From JAVBPB01 sp031549965 (GTDB taxonomy: Bacteria; Bacillota; Clostridia; Lachnospirales; Lachnospiraceae), in assembly GCA_031549965.1 (NCBI GenBank), contig JAVBPB010000079.1, positions 1-62,442 of the forward strand: a stretch of DNA of 62,442 bases, read 5' to 3'. The position numbers and the translations under genes were made by a program. The stretch's first letter is position 1. Every line of letters begins with the position of its first letter. The notes below the pieces were generated by a model that was not told the DNA's origin, ran no database searches, and saw nothing but the letters and a program-made list of their open reading frames with translations. Of the stretch, positions 45,816 to 55,223 are shown piece after piece.

Positions 45816-46964
45816 CTATTGCAATAAAGAATCAGCAAGAGATAAAGCCTTCTCTACAATACCGTCCATATTATAATATTTATATTCGGCCAGGCGGCCT
45901 AACAAATAAAGATTTTTTGTTTTATCAGCTATTTTAACATATTCATTATATAAATTTAAGTTTTCGTCATTAATAATTGCATAATAAGGTATTTCTTCAT
46001 CTCTCCCAGAATAAGGAATAGGATATTCTTTCATAATTGTAGTAGAATCGGAAACAATTTGACCAGTTAAGTGCTTAAACTCCGTAATTCTTGTATAATC
46101 TTCACTTACGGTGTAATTAACAGTTCCTTTTGTTTGAAAATAATCCTTATTATAATGTTCGAACTCAAACCTTAAAGATCTATATGGTAATCTTCCTAAT
46201 CGCAAATCAAATAATTCATCTAATGGACCGGTATATATAACTTCTTTGGCAAATTCACTATTATTATACCACAGTTTTGAATCTTTAATGTGTACTAAAT
46301 CTTTTGCACAAGTATTAAGTCGAACTTCAATATTTTTATGATCAAGAAGGTTATTAAACAAATTAGTATATCCATTTAAAGGCATTCCTTGATATTCATC
46401 TTGAAAATATCTATTATCATAAGATATTAAAACAGGAACCCTACTGGTAACAGAAGGATCTATATCCTCTGGCTTTTGTCCCCATTGTTTTAGTGTATAG
46501 TGAAGAAAAATATTATTATATACATAGTCAGCGATAGAACGAATGTCTTGATCCAGATTATTCATAAGCTCTAAAATTGGAACTTTGGTATTTATTCCAT
46601 AGATATTTAACAATTTGTCAGTAAGTGAGTCTGCCAAATCCTTTTCATAAACTAACTTAAGTGTATTCAAATTAAACGGTATTGGAATAATTTTACCATG
46701 AATATTTCCAACTACTTCATGAGCGTAATCATACCAGGATGTAAAACGGGAAAGATACTCATAAACTTTTTTTGAGTTTGTATGGAATATATGTGGGCCA
46801 TATTGATGAATTAAAATATTATTTTCATCATATAGGTCATATGCATTTCCACCAATATGATTTCTTTTTTCAATAACTAAAACCTTTTTATTTCCTCGTT
46901 CAGCTAACTCTCTTGCAATTACACTTCCTGCAAAACCAGTTCCAATTACAATGCAATCATACAT
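45816..46964 (-). CDS. glf: UDP-galactopyranose mutase
   Basis: A 382-residue flavoenzyme converting UDP-Galp to UDP-Galf. The N-terminal FAD fold is GTGFAGSVIARELAERGN, followed by HIGGNAYD, HQYGPHIFHTN and TLKQWGQKPEDI, with the C-terminal LLGRLAEYKYYNMD. It provides the donor for galactofuranose-containing glycans, probably for the adjacent glycosyltransferase. No galactofuranosyltransferase of the GlfT type is seen nearby. Confidence 0.96.
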   Translation of the reverse strand: MYDCIVIGTGFAGSVIARELAERGNKKVLVIEKRNHIGGNAYDLYDENNILIHQYGPHIFHTNSKKVYEYLSRFTSWYDYAHEVVGNIHGKIIPIPFNLNTLKLVYEKDLADSLTDKLLNIYGINTKVPILELMNNLDQDIRSIADYVYNNIFLHYTLKQWGQKPEDIDPSVTSRVPVLISYDNRYFQDEYQGMPLNGYTNLFNNLLDHKNIEVRLNTCAKDLVHIKDSKLWYNNSEFAKEVIYTGPLDELFDLRLGRLPYRSLRFEFEHYNKDYFQTKGTVNYTVSEDYTRITEFKHLTGQIVSDSTTIMKEYPIPYSGRDEEIPYYAIINDENLNLYNEYVKIADKTKNLYLLGRLAEYKYYNMDGIVEKALSLADSLLQ

Positions 46965-47002
46965 TTATTAATCTCCATTTCTTTTGATATTAATTTATAA
47001 AA

Positions 47003-47356
47003 TTATTCCATAACATGGGAAAGACCCTGATCAAAAATACTTTTAATGTGATCATCATCTAAAGAGTAATATACAACTTTTCCTTCTTTTCTGTTTTTAA
47101 CAAGCTTTGCTGACTTTAAAACCCTTAGTTGATGGGATATTGAAGACGAAGTCATATTTAAAAGAGCAGCTATATCACAAACACACATTTCAGATTCAAA
47201 CAAAGCACAAAGAATTTTAATTCTTGTAGTATCACCAAAAACCTTAAATAATTCAGCTAAATCATATAGAACTTCTTCAGGGGGCAAATTTTTGCTGACT
47301 CTATGAATAACATCTTCATGAATAATAGATGCATCACAAGTATCATTTTTGCTCAT
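47003..47356 (-). CDS. ArsR/SmtB-family metal-sensing repressor
   Basis: About 117 residues. The winged helix-turn-helix is CDIAALLNMTSSSISHQLRV. Metal ligands are plausible at the alpha-3 site (EMCVCD, plus N-terminal CDASIIHED) and the alpha-5 site (DDDHIKSIF...HVME), the CadC/SmtB layout. ATG 47356 lies 10 bases after AAGGAG; a TTG directly abutting the SD is not credible. The usual target, a metal transporter gene, is not adjacent: the next gene downstream is glf. Confidence 0.87.
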   Translation of the reverse strand: MSKNDTCDASIIHEDVIHRVSKNLPPEEVLYDLAELFKVFGDTTRIKILCALFESEMCVCDIAALLNMTSSSISHQLRVLKSAKLVKNRKEGKVVYYSLDDDHIKSIFDQGLSHVME

Positions 47357-47526
47357 TAATATCAACTCCTTATATTTACTAGCTATAATACAGGAAATAA
47401 GTATAACTCAAGCCATTTAAATTAATAATACAACTTTTTGTGTTAAAGTCAATATCTTTAAGCATATTTTAAGAAAATTGTAATATGTTTTAAAGCATTA
47501 TATTAATTTTATAAAGTTTATTTTAC

Positions 47527-47555
47527 TTGACTTTTTGTATACCGATTGGTATACT
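47527..47555 (+). promoter_or_regulatory. tetR promoter with overlapping palindromic operator
   Basis: TTGACT (47527-47532), 17-bp spacer, TATACT (47550-47555). The spacer and -10 coincide with the perfect palindrome GTATACC-GATT-GGTATAC (47537-47554), so a bound dimer would exclude RNA polymerase. A closely related palindrome lies upstream of the GH13 gene. Confidence 0.8.
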
Positions 47556-47568
47556 GTTAAAAAGGAGA

Positions 47569-48159
47569 GTGAGGAATATCAAAGCAGATTCAAACAAAGA
47601 GAAGATTTTAAACTGTGCATTAGAGCTTTTTTATAAAAAAGGTTATGACGCTGTAGGAGTGCAGGAAATAGCAGATGCAGCAGGGGTCACAAAGCCCACG
47701 TTATACTATCATTTTGGAAGTAAATACGGATTGCTTGACACATTGCTTAAGGATAAGTGTACAAAGTTAAGTGAGACTCTAATGGAAGCAGCAGAATTAA
47801 AAGGGGATTTTCCACTCACACTCTTTAGGCTTGCATCAGCTTATATTACAGCCGCTTCAAAAGAGAGAAGCTTTTATTTTTGGATGATTTCTCTGTTCTA
47901 TTCTGCAAGAGACAGTGAAGCATATAAAGCAATAAAACCATATATGAAGGAACAGCATGGTATAATGGTTAATGTATTTGATAATGCTTCAGATAAACTT
48001 GGTAATATGAGCGGAAGGCAAGAGCAGTTTGCAATTGGTTTTGCAGGCTTTATTAACTTATATTTGTTATATTATTTTGAAAAAGGCAATAATGAAGAAA
48101 TAACAGCAGATTCCATATTTTCAATTGTACATCAATTCATGCATGGAATATATTCATAG
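47569..48159 (+). CDS. TetR-family transcriptional regulator
   Basis: About 196 residues. The N-terminal helix-turn-helix is VQEIADAAGVTKPTLYYHFG; the C-terminal ligand domain is unassigned. The likely start is GTG 47569, although it is only one base after AAAGGAG; the frame stays open upstream through the promoter. It should repress itself through the operator at 47537-47554 and, by the matching site at 48163-48178, the GH13-glgB genes. Confidence 0.85.
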   Translation: MRNIKADSNKEKILNCALELFYKKGYDAVGVQEIADAAGVTKPTLYYHFGSKYGLLDTLLKDKCTKLSETLMEAAELKGDFPLTLFRLASAYITAASKERSFYFWMISLFYSARDSEAYKAIKPYMKEQHGIMVNVFDNASDKLGNMSGRQEQFAIGFAGFINLYLLYYFEKGNNEEITADSIFSIVHQFMHGIYS

Positions 48160-48162
48160 AAA

Positions 48163-48178
48163 TATACCGTTCGGTATA
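48163..48178. promoter_or_regulatory. Second TetR operator, before the GH13 gene
   Basis: TATACC-GTTC-GGTATA, sharing both half-sites with the tetR operator and differing only in the 4-bp centre. It lies between the tetR stop and the GH13 SD. A TATAAT (48175-48180) is embedded but would place the transcript start on or after the SD, so a roadblock on read-through from tetR is as likely as promoter occlusion. Confidence 0.75.
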
Positions 48179-48193
48179 ATAGGAGGTTAATTA

Positions 48194-49540
48194 ATGGCAT
48201 TTTGGTATGATAAAGCAATATTTTATCACATGTATCCACTGGGAATGAGTGGAGCTCCCTTTAGAAATGAAAAAGGTGATATCGTAAATAGATTTTGGGA
48301 ATTAGAGGAATGGATCCTTCACATAAAAGAAATTGGATGTAATGCAATTTATATAGGACCGTTATTTGAGGCTTCTACCCATGGTTATGATACAACTGAT
48401 TATAAAATGGTAGATAGAAGACTTGGGGATAATAACTCATTTAAGAGGTTTGTTTCACAGTGTCATATAGAAAATATAAAAGTTGTTGTTGATGGAGTTT
48501 TTAACCATACTGGCAGAGAGTTTTTTGCGTTTAAAGATTTAATGGAAAAAGGTCACAATTCTGAATATAAGGACTGGTATAAGGGAGTTAATTTTGGGGG
48601 AAGAAGTCCTCTTGGAGATAATTTTACTTATGATGCATGGAGAGGCCATTTTGAATTGGCTAACCTTAACTTAAAAAACCAAGTGGTAAAAAATTATTTA
48701 TTAGATGTAATTAAGTTTTGGGTTGATACATTTGATATAGACGGAATACGTCTTGACTGTGCAGATAGTCTGGATTTTGACTTTATGAAGGAAATGAGAT
48801 CATTTACAGCAAATCTAAAAAAAGACTTCTGGCTGATGGGTGAAGTAATTCATGGAGATTATTCCAGATGGGCAAATGCAGACACATTACACGCTACTAC
48901 TAATTATGAGCTTCACAAGGGAATTTACTCAGGTCATAATGATCATAATTATTTTGAAATTGCACATACAGTTAGAAGAGAATTTGATGCACAAGGAGGT
49001 ATTTACAGAAATACAAGGCTATATTCTTTTGTAGATAACCATGATGTGGAGAGAATATCAAGCAAATTAAAAAAACAGGAACATTTAATACCGGTGCACG
49101 TACTCCTTTACACACTTCCCGGAATACCATCAATTTATTATGGTTCGGAATGGGGAATCAAAGGCGTAAAAGAGAATGGCAGAGATGAGCCGTTAAGACC
49201 TGCCATCAGTTTGAAAGATATAAAAAATGACAACGTAGAATTAACGAAAACTATAACAAAGTTAGCGAAAATAAAGAGTGAAAATGATGAACTTTCATAT
49301 GGGGCTTACAAAGAATTGCTTTTAACAAACAGGCAGTATGCATTTGCAAGGATATATAATAATAGTGCCATAATTATAGCAGTTAATAATGATGATAAGG
49401 AATGTGAATTAACTATTAATTTGCCTGTTAGTGGAAGTGAAGCAGTACAATTATTAAACAATAATAGTTTCAAATTAGATGGTAATAAGCTTATTATAAA
49501 AGTAAGTCCAAACAGCGGTGAAATTATTAAAATCATGTAG
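48194..49540 (+). CDS. GH13 alpha-amylase family glycoside hydrolase
   Basis: A 448-residue intracellular (no signal) GH13 enzyme. Catalytic residues are Asp188 (GIRLDCADS), Glu217 (WLMGEVIH) and Asp284 (FVDNHDVER); region I is DGVFNHTG. The C-terminal beta domain is short. It probably hydrolyses maltodextrin or glycogen-derived oligosaccharides; exact specificity is not decidable. AGGAGG precedes ATG 48194, and glgB starts within 20 bp of the stop. Confidence 0.88.
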   Translation: MAFWYDKAIFYHMYPLGMSGAPFRNEKGDIVNRFWELEEWILHIKEIGCNAIYIGPLFEASTHGYDTTDYKMVDRRLGDNNSFKRFVSQCHIENIKVVVDGVFNHTGREFFAFKDLMEKGHNSEYKDWYKGVNFGGRSPLGDNFTYDAWRGHFELANLNLKNQVVKNYLLDVIKFWVDTFDIDGIRLDCADSLDFDFMKEMRSFTANLKKDFWLMGEVIHGDYSRWANADTLHATTNYELHKGIYSGHNDHNYFEIAHTVRREFDAQGGIYRNTRLYSFVDNHDVERISSKLKKQEHLIPVHVLLYTLPGIPSIYYGSEWGIKGVKENGRDEPLRPAISLKDIKNDNVELTKTITKLAKIKSENDELSYGAYKELLLTNRQYAFARIYNNSAIIIAVNNDDKECELTINLPVSGSEAVQLLNNNSFKLDGNKLIIKVSPNSGEIIKIM

Positions 49541-49557
49541 AGGAAAAGGTGAAGCTA

Positions 49558-51846
49558 ATGCACGAAGCTATAAAAGAATTTATTAATTATTTTCAATTTG
49601 TTGAATTACTTGATTCAGAAAATAACAACCCTCACAAATTATTGGGACCTCATTTAGTTGATCAAGGTTTAATTATTTGTGCATATTATCCTAATGCAGA
49701 ATACATTCATGTAATTGAACGTAATAACAATAGAAATTATATGGAAAAGATACATAATAATGATTTTTTTGCAGTATTTTTACCATTTAAGCAAAAAATA
49801 CCATATAAACTTGAGATAAAAGCATTTGATGGTAAAGTAAGAGTTATTGAAGACCCATATCAGTTCGAACCTTTAATTTCTGAAATGGATTTATATTTAT
49901 TTGGAGAAGGTACCCATTATGAGATTTATAACAAATTAGGAGCACATTTAACAGAAATTAATGGAATAAGAGGAACATACTTTGCAGTTTGGGCTCCTAA
50001 TGCAAGAAGAGTAAGCTTAGTTGGCAACTTTAACAATTGGGACGGAAGAATTAATCCAATGAGAGTGCTTGGAACTTCCGGAGTTCACGAAATATTTATT
50101 CCAGAATTATTTGAAGGAGAGCTTTATAAATTTGAAATAAAAACTAGAAATAACGAAACATTCTTAAAGTCTGATCCGTATATGAACTTATCCCAATTCA
50201 GACCAGAAACTGCTTCGGTGGTAACTAGTTTAGATGATTATAATTGGTCAGATGAACAGTGGATTAGAAACCGTAAAAATCAAAAAAGAACGGATATACG
50301 TAAAAATCCAATGTCTATTTATGAAATGCATTTAGGTTCATGGAAAAAGAAACAGGATGGAACTAAAGAGGGATTCTTAAATTACAGAGAATTAGCTCAT
50401 GAAGTTGCAGAATATGTAAAAGATATGGGATATACTCATATTGAGCTTATGGGAATCGCAGAACATCCTTTTGATGGTTCATGGGGGTATCAGGTGACAG
50501 GTTATTATGCTCCTACATCAAGATATGGAAGTCCAAAGGATTTTATGTATTTTGTAGATCATATGCATAAGAATGGTATTTCAGTAATACTTGACTGGGT
50601 ACCAGCACATTTTCCAAAGGATGCACATGGTCTTGCCAGATTTGATGGAGATTGCTTATATGAGCATTCAGATCCTAGAAGGGGAGAACACCCACACTGG
50701 GGAACATATATTTTTGACTATGGTAAAAATCAGGTTAAAAACTTTTTACTTGCTAATGGTTTATTCTGGATAGAAAAATTTCATATTGATGGTTTAAGAG
50801 TTGATGCAGTAGCTTCAATGCTTTATTTAGACTATGGTAAAGATAATGGGCAATGGCTTCCTAATAAGTTTGGAGGAAGAGAAAACCTTGAAGTAATTGA
50901 ATTTCTTAAACATATGAACTCAATTATTGACGACAGAACTCCGGGTGCAATGATGATAGCAGAAGAGTCAACGGCTTGGGCAGGGGTTACAGCACCGGCT
51001 GAAATGGACGGACTTGGATTTTTGTTCAAATGGAACATGGGATGGATGAATGATTTTCTTGAATATATGAAGTTAGATCCATTTTTTAGGCAATATAGTC
51101 ATGGCAAGGTTACATTCGGAATGATGTATGCATATAGTGAGAACTTTATTTTAGTGTTATCACATGATGAAGTTGTTCACGGAAAATGCTCAATGATTAA
51201 TAAAATGCCTGGAGAATATGATCACAAATTTAGCAATTTAAGAGTGGCATATGGATTTATGTTTGGACATCCAGGTAAAAAATTACTCTTTATGGGACAG
51301 GATTTTGCCCAGTGGAATGAGTGGAGTGAGGCAAGAAGCCTGGACTGGCACTTATTGTCCGAAGATAAGAACAGGCAAATGCATAATTATATGAGAACTT
51401 TACTTCACATATATAAGGACTATACTGCCCTCTATGCTAATGATTGTGATCCAGTGGGATTTGAGTGGATGAACTGTTCAGATCCGGGATTAAGCGTTGT
51501 TTCATTTGTTAGAAGAGGTACTACCACAAAGGATCAATTACTGTTTATATGTAATTTTACACCTGTTATTCACGAAGAATTTGTGGTTGGTGTACCATCT
51601 GAAGGAAATTATGTAGAAATATTAAGTTCTGATTCATACGATTTTGGTGGAACCGGTATAATAAATGATAAGCCAATTAAGGCATCAGATGAAGAAAAGG
51701 ATAATCAGGACTATTCAATTCAGCTTAAGGTAGCACCTTTTGGAATTCATATTTTAAAATTTGATTATGTAGAAAGTAAAAAAATTAAAGATAAAAAAGA
51801 GGCTAAGGAAATTAAACCATCAAGCACTCAGACTTCTCGTAATTAA
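49558..51846 (+). CDS. glgB: 1,4-alpha-glucan branching enzyme
   Basis: About 762 residues. An N-terminal extension and a CBM48 domain (YFAVWAPNARRVSLVGNFNN) precede the GH13 catalytic domain: DWVPAHFPKD, nucleophile in GLRVDAVASM, acid/base in IAEEST and LSHDEVVHGK. It creates alpha-1,6 branches in glycogen. A lysine-rich C-terminal tail (KKIKDKKEAKEIK) is extra. I chose ATG 49558 after AAGGTGA; GTG 49549 is an alternative. No glgC, glgA or glgP is in the window. Confidence 0.95.
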   Translation: MHEAIKEFINYFQFVELLDSENNNPHKLLGPHLVDQGLIICAYYPNAEYIHVIERNNNRNYMEKIHNNDFFAVFLPFKQKIPYKLEIKAFDGKVRVIEDPYQFEPLISEMDLYLFGEGTHYEIYNKLGAHLTEINGIRGTYFAVWAPNARRVSLVGNFNNWDGRINPMRVLGTSGVHEIFIPELFEGELYKFEIKTRNNETFLKSDPYMNLSQFRPETASVVTSLDDYNWSDEQWIRNRKNQKRTDIRKNPMSIYEMHLGSWKKKQDGTKEGFLNYRELAHEVAEYVKDMGYTHIELMGIAEHPFDGSWGYQVTGYYAPTSRYGSPKDFMYFVDHMHKNGISVILDWVPAHFPKDAHGLARFDGDCLYEHSDPRRGEHPHWGTYIFDYGKNQVKNFLLANGLFWIEKFHIDGLRVDAVASMLYLDYGKDNGQWLPNKFGGRENLEVIEFLKHMNSIIDDRTPGAMMIAEESTAWAGVTAPAEMDGLGFLFKWNMGWMNDFLEYMKLDPFFRQYSHGKVTFGMMYAYSENFILVLSHDEVVHGKCSMINKMPGEYDHKFSNLRVAYGFMFGHPGKKLLFMGQDFAQWNEWSEARSLDWHLLSEDKNRQMHNYMRTLLHIYKDYTALYANDCDPVGFEWMNCSDPGLSVVSFVRRGTTTKDQLLFICNFTPVIHEEFVVGVPSEGNYVEILSSDSYDFGGTGIINDKPIKASDEEKDNQDYSIQLKVAPFGIHILKFDYVESKKIKDKKEAKEIKPSSTQTSRN

Positions 51847-51903
51847 TTTTAAAAAGACTAAGAAATGTAAATTTATACACAAGTATTATTTATTAACTTA
51901 TTG

Positions 51904-51948
51904 GAAATAGTATTCACTTTTAGAATTAAGTGGATACTATTTCTTTTT
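51904..51948 (+). terminator. Terminator after glgB
   Basis: The arms GAAATAGTATTCACTT and AAGTGGATACTATTTC pair with one mismatch, with an 11-nt loop, then TTTTTG. It separates the glucan cluster from the sigma-28 unit. Confidence 0.85.
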
Positions 51949-51956
51949 GTTTCGGT

Positions 51957-51983
51957 TAAGTTTTTTAAAATTAAAGCCGACAT
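51957..51983 (+). promoter_or_regulatory. Sigma-28 (flagellar) promoter of the repeat-rich gene
   Basis: TAAG (51957-51960), 15 bp, GCCGACAT (51976-51983), against the sigma-28/SigD consensus TAAA-N15-GCCGATAT. It lies 45 bp before the predicted start. Confidence 0.72.
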
Positions 51984-52028
51984 AATACTTAACTGACAAA
52001 CTATAAATGCATGAAGGCGAGTGAAATT

Positions 52029-54905
52029 ATGAAGGTTGATAGCTTAAGTACTCCAAATATGTTAAGTGAAGAATTGAAAAATCAGGAAGCAAATACCTCC
52101 AAGGGAGAATCTATAGATATTTCTAGAAACAGAGATGCACAGGCAGCCATCTCTAAAAATACTGTCCAAGGACCAATGACTTTAGTGGGTACAAGTGAGG
52201 AAACCAATACAGAATATGGTAATTATAAAGATGAATTAATGAACAGTTCTGAAGTGGAAGAATCTAATGTAGACACTAAAACATTAAATAAGAGCAAGGA
52301 AACTAAATTAATTGATCTGATTAACAGAATAAGTGAAGATGATTATATAGAGCTTAATAAGCAGGGAATATCAATAGAGGATCTTGATGTTGATGAATTA
52401 GAGACTGTTGTAGAAAGAGTTAAATTACAAAGAACTTTTAATTCTGAAGCGGGGAGTCATAAAGGAGTACAGGAAAAATTCAGCCAGCAATCAAAGACTC
52501 AAGAATTACAAGTTAAGATAAATGAGGAATTTAAAGTAAAGGAAGAAGTGAAGAATTCCAAAGTTTATGAGACAAAGATAAGTGATGAAGCAAAAGTACC
52601 TGTAGAGCATGGAGCGAAGTTAAGTGAAAAAGCGAAAATGCCTCAAGGGCAGGAAATAAAGGCAAGTGAAGAAGTAAAAAAACCACAAGCACAGGAAACA
52701 AAGGCAAGTGAGGAAGTAAAAAAACCACAAGCACAGGAAACAGAGGCAAGTGAAGATGTGAAAAGACCTCATGGCAAGGAAATAGAGGTTAGCAATGAAT
52801 CAAGAAGAACTCAGGAACGAGAATCTGGAGAGAACTTACAGAATAAAACAAGTAACTATGATTTACAGGATTCTCAAGTAAAATATAAGGAAACCAGTGT
52901 TTCACAAGGTGAATCAATTAACAAAGCTCAATTAAATAAAGCAATAAAAATTTATTCTTCTAATTCTTCTAATAATGAATTATACAATGAGAATCAAAAC
53001 TTAGAAAGAAAAGAAGTTTCTAATACTACTGCAAAAAAATCGGATTGGCAAAGAGCATTAAAAAGTTATTCTAAGGAGAAGGACTTAACGAAGGCAGATA
53101 GTAAGAATAATTCAGAATTAGGTAGTAAAATGCAAACTGAATCTAGGAAAGAAGCCATCATAAAAGAATTAGATGATTTAACATCTGAAAAGATAGAACA
53201 ACCTAAGGAAGCAAAAGGTACGAAAGAAATAGAGACAGAATTAAAGAAGTCAGAAAAAGTGCAGCAGACAAAGGGAATAAATGGCACCAATGAAATACAA
53301 TTAGAATCAGAAAATTCTGAAAAGGTGACAAAAAAGTCAGAGCAGCTGAAAGAAGTAAAAGACACAAAGGAATCAGAACCAAGAAGCACAGAAAAAGTGA
53401 ACGAGAAGTCAGACCAACCGAAGGAAGTAAGAGATTCCAAGGAAATAAGACGAGACTCAGAATCAAAAATTGCAGAAAAGGTAATTGAAAAGACAGACCA
53501 GCCTAAGGTAGTAAGAGATTCTAGTGAGACAAGACCCGACTCAGAATCAAAAAGTACAGAAAAGATAGTGGAAGAGTCAGACCAACCGAAAGAAGTAAAA
53601 GACCGAAAAGAAATAAATACAGAAGCAGAGACAAGAAGCGCAGAAAAAGCAATTGAAAAGTCAGGTCAACTAAAAGAAGTAAAAGATTCCAAGGAAACAA
53701 GACTAGATCCAGAACCAGAAAAGGTAGTTGAAAAGACAGACCAGCCGAAAGAAGTAAAAGACTCAAAGGAAATAAAAATAGAAGCAGAGCCAAAAAGTGT
53801 AGAAAAAGCAACCCAAAAGTCAGAGCAACCAAAGGAAGTAAAAGATTCTAGGGAAACAAGATCGGACTCAGAATTAAAAAGCACAGAAAAGGTAATGGAA
53901 AAGTCAGACCAACTGAAAGAAGCAAAAAGCACAAAGGAAATAAAAACAGAATCAGAACCAAAAATTACAGAAAGAGCAATTGAAAAGACAGACCAACCGA
54001 AAGAAGCAAAAGACTCAAAGGAAATAAAAACAGAAGCAGAGGCAAAAAGTGCAGAAAAAGCAACCGAAAAGACTGAGCAACTGAAGGAAGTAAAAGATTC
54101 TAGGGAAACAAGATCGGACTCAGAATCAAAAAGTACAGAAAAGGTAGTTGATAAAATAGACCAGCCGAAAGATGAAAAAGACTCAAAGGAAATAAAAACA
54201 GAAGCAGAGGAAAAAAGTGCAGAGAAAGCAACCGAAAAGATAAAGCAACCGAAGGAAGTAAAAGATTCTAAGGAAATAAGACCAGACTCGGAATCAAAAA
54301 ACACAGAAAAAGAAGTTGAAAAGACAGACCAGCTGAAAAATGCAAAAGACTCAAAGGAAATAAAAACGGAAACGGAAACGGAGCCAAGAAGCACAGAAAA
54401 AGCAACAGAAAAGGCAGACCAACCGAAGGAAGTAAAAGATTCTAAGGAAATAAGACCAGACTTGGAATCAAAAAACACAGAAAAAGAAGTTGAAAAGACA
54501 GACCAGCCGAAAGATGCAAAAGATTCAAAGGAAATAAAGACAGAATCAGAACCAAGAAGCACAGAAAAAGCAACAGAAAAGGCAGACCAACCGAAGGAAG
54601 TAAAAGATTCTAAGGAAATAAGACCAGACTCGGAATCAAAAAACACAGAAAAAGAAGTTGAAAAGACAGACCAGCCGAAAAATGCAAAAGACTCAAAGGA
54701 AATAAAAACGGAAACGGAGCCAAGAAGCACAGAAAAAGCAACAGAAAAGGCAGACCAACCGAAGGAAGTAAAAGATTCTAGGGAAATAAGACCAGACTCA
54801 GAATCAAAAAACACAGAAAAAGTAGTTGAAAAGACAGACCAGCCGAAGGCAGTAAAGGATCCTAAGGAAACAAGACCAGACCCAAAATCAAAAGACTCAA
54901 AGTAA
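52029..54905 (+). CDS. Repeat-rich flagellar-regulon protein, N-terminal part up to an in-frame TAA
   Basis: About 958 residues, highly charged and probably disordered. After a non-repetitive first 430 residues (including one NKSKETKLIDLINRISEDDY segment), about 19 copies of a 28-residue unit follow (consensus DQPKEVKDSKEIRPDSESKN then TEKEVEKT). The TAA at 54903 stands where sister repeats have GAA; the frame then stays open for another 3,405 bases to 58310, so this and the next entry look like one gene of about 2,090 codons split by one substitution. ATG 52029 follows AAGGCGAG; ATG 52011 is also in frame. No family is recognised for this half. Confidence 0.7.
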   Translation: MKVDSLSTPNMLSEELKNQEANTSKGESIDISRNRDAQAAISKNTVQGPMTLVGTSEETNTEYGNYKDELMNSSEVEESNVDTKTLNKSKETKLIDLINRISEDDYIELNKQGISIEDLDVDELETVVERVKLQRTFNSEAGSHKGVQEKFSQQSKTQELQVKINEEFKVKEEVKNSKVYETKISDEAKVPVEHGAKLSEKAKMPQGQEIKASEEVKKPQAQETKASEEVKKPQAQETEASEDVKRPHGKEIEVSNESRRTQERESGENLQNKTSNYDLQDSQVKYKETSVSQGESINKAQLNKAIKIYSSNSSNNELYNENQNLERKEVSNTTAKKSDWQRALKSYSKEKDLTKADSKNNSELGSKMQTESRKEAIIKELDDLTSEKIEQPKEAKGTKEIETELKKSEKVQQTKGINGTNEIQLESENSEKVTKKSEQLKEVKDTKESEPRSTEKVNEKSDQPKEVRDSKEIRRDSESKIAEKVIEKTDQPKVVRDSSETRPDSESKSTEKIVEESDQPKEVKDRKEINTEAETRSAEKAIEKSGQLKEVKDSKETRLDPEPEKVVEKTDQPKEVKDSKEIKIEAEPKSVEKATQKSEQPKEVKDSRETRSDSELKSTEKVMEKSDQLKEAKSTKEIKTESEPKITERAIEKTDQPKEAKDSKEIKTEAEAKSAEKATEKTEQLKEVKDSRETRSDSESKSTEKVVDKIDQPKDEKDSKEIKTEAEEKSAEKATEKIKQPKEVKDSKEIRPDSESKNTEKEVEKTDQLKNAKDSKEIKTETETEPRSTEKATEKADQPKEVKDSKEIRPDLESKNTEKEVEKTDQPKDAKDSKEIKTESEPRSTEKATEKADQPKEVKDSKEIRPDSESKNTEKEVEKTDQPKNAKDSKEIKTETEPRSTEKATEKADQPKEVKDSREIRPDSESKNTEKVVEKTDQPKAVKDPKETRPDPKSKDSK

Positions 54906-55223
54906 ATAAAAACAGAATCAGAGGCAAAAGGTGCAGAAAAAGCGACTGAAAAGCCAGAGTCACAGAAAGAATCAAAAGATTCTAAGGAAAGAAGAGCAGA
55001 CCCAGAGTCAAAAAACGTAGAAAAAGTAGTTGAAAAGTCAAACCAACCAAAAGAAGTAAAAGACTCAAAGGAAACAAAATCGGAATCAGAACCCAAAAGT
55101 TCTGAAAAATCGACAGAAAATTCAGAGCAACCGAAAGAAGCAAAAGATTCCAAGGAAAGAAGACCGGAGACAGAGTCAAAAATCGAAGAAAAAGTAGTCG
55201 AAAAGGCAGACCAGCCAAAAGAA
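53337..55223 (+). repeat. Tandem 84-bp repeats encoding a 28-residue charged unit
   Basis: About 23 imperfect copies, often alternating between two versions (DQPKEVKDSKEIRPDSESKN... and DQPKNAKDSKEIKTETEPRS...), so a 168-bp higher-order unit is visible in the best-conserved stretch (54240-54840). Copies in that stretch are nearly identical in DNA, implying recent duplication. One copy (about 54850-54900) is shortened, fusing DPKSK to DSK just before the in-frame TAA. Confidence 0.85.

Noticed and set aside
48175..48180. TATAAT in the second TetR operator as a GH13 promoter -10
   Set aside because: The transcript would start on or after the SD at 48181-48186, and there is only a poor -35; I keep the site as an operator, not as a confident promoter.
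52661..52760. A short 45-bp duplication (SEEVKKPQAQE) as a mobile-element footprint
   Set aside because: It is in frame and part of the low-complexity N-terminal region; no terminal repeats or target duplications are visible.
53066..53832. Other minus-strand open frames within the repeat gene
   Set aside because: Same explanation as the large antisense frame: mirror images of a stop-poor coding repeat.
53337..55223. Regular 84-bp repeats as a possible CRISPR array
   Set aside because: Repeats are imperfect, directly adjacent without unique spacers, in frame with a coding region and not palindromic; no cas genes are nearby.
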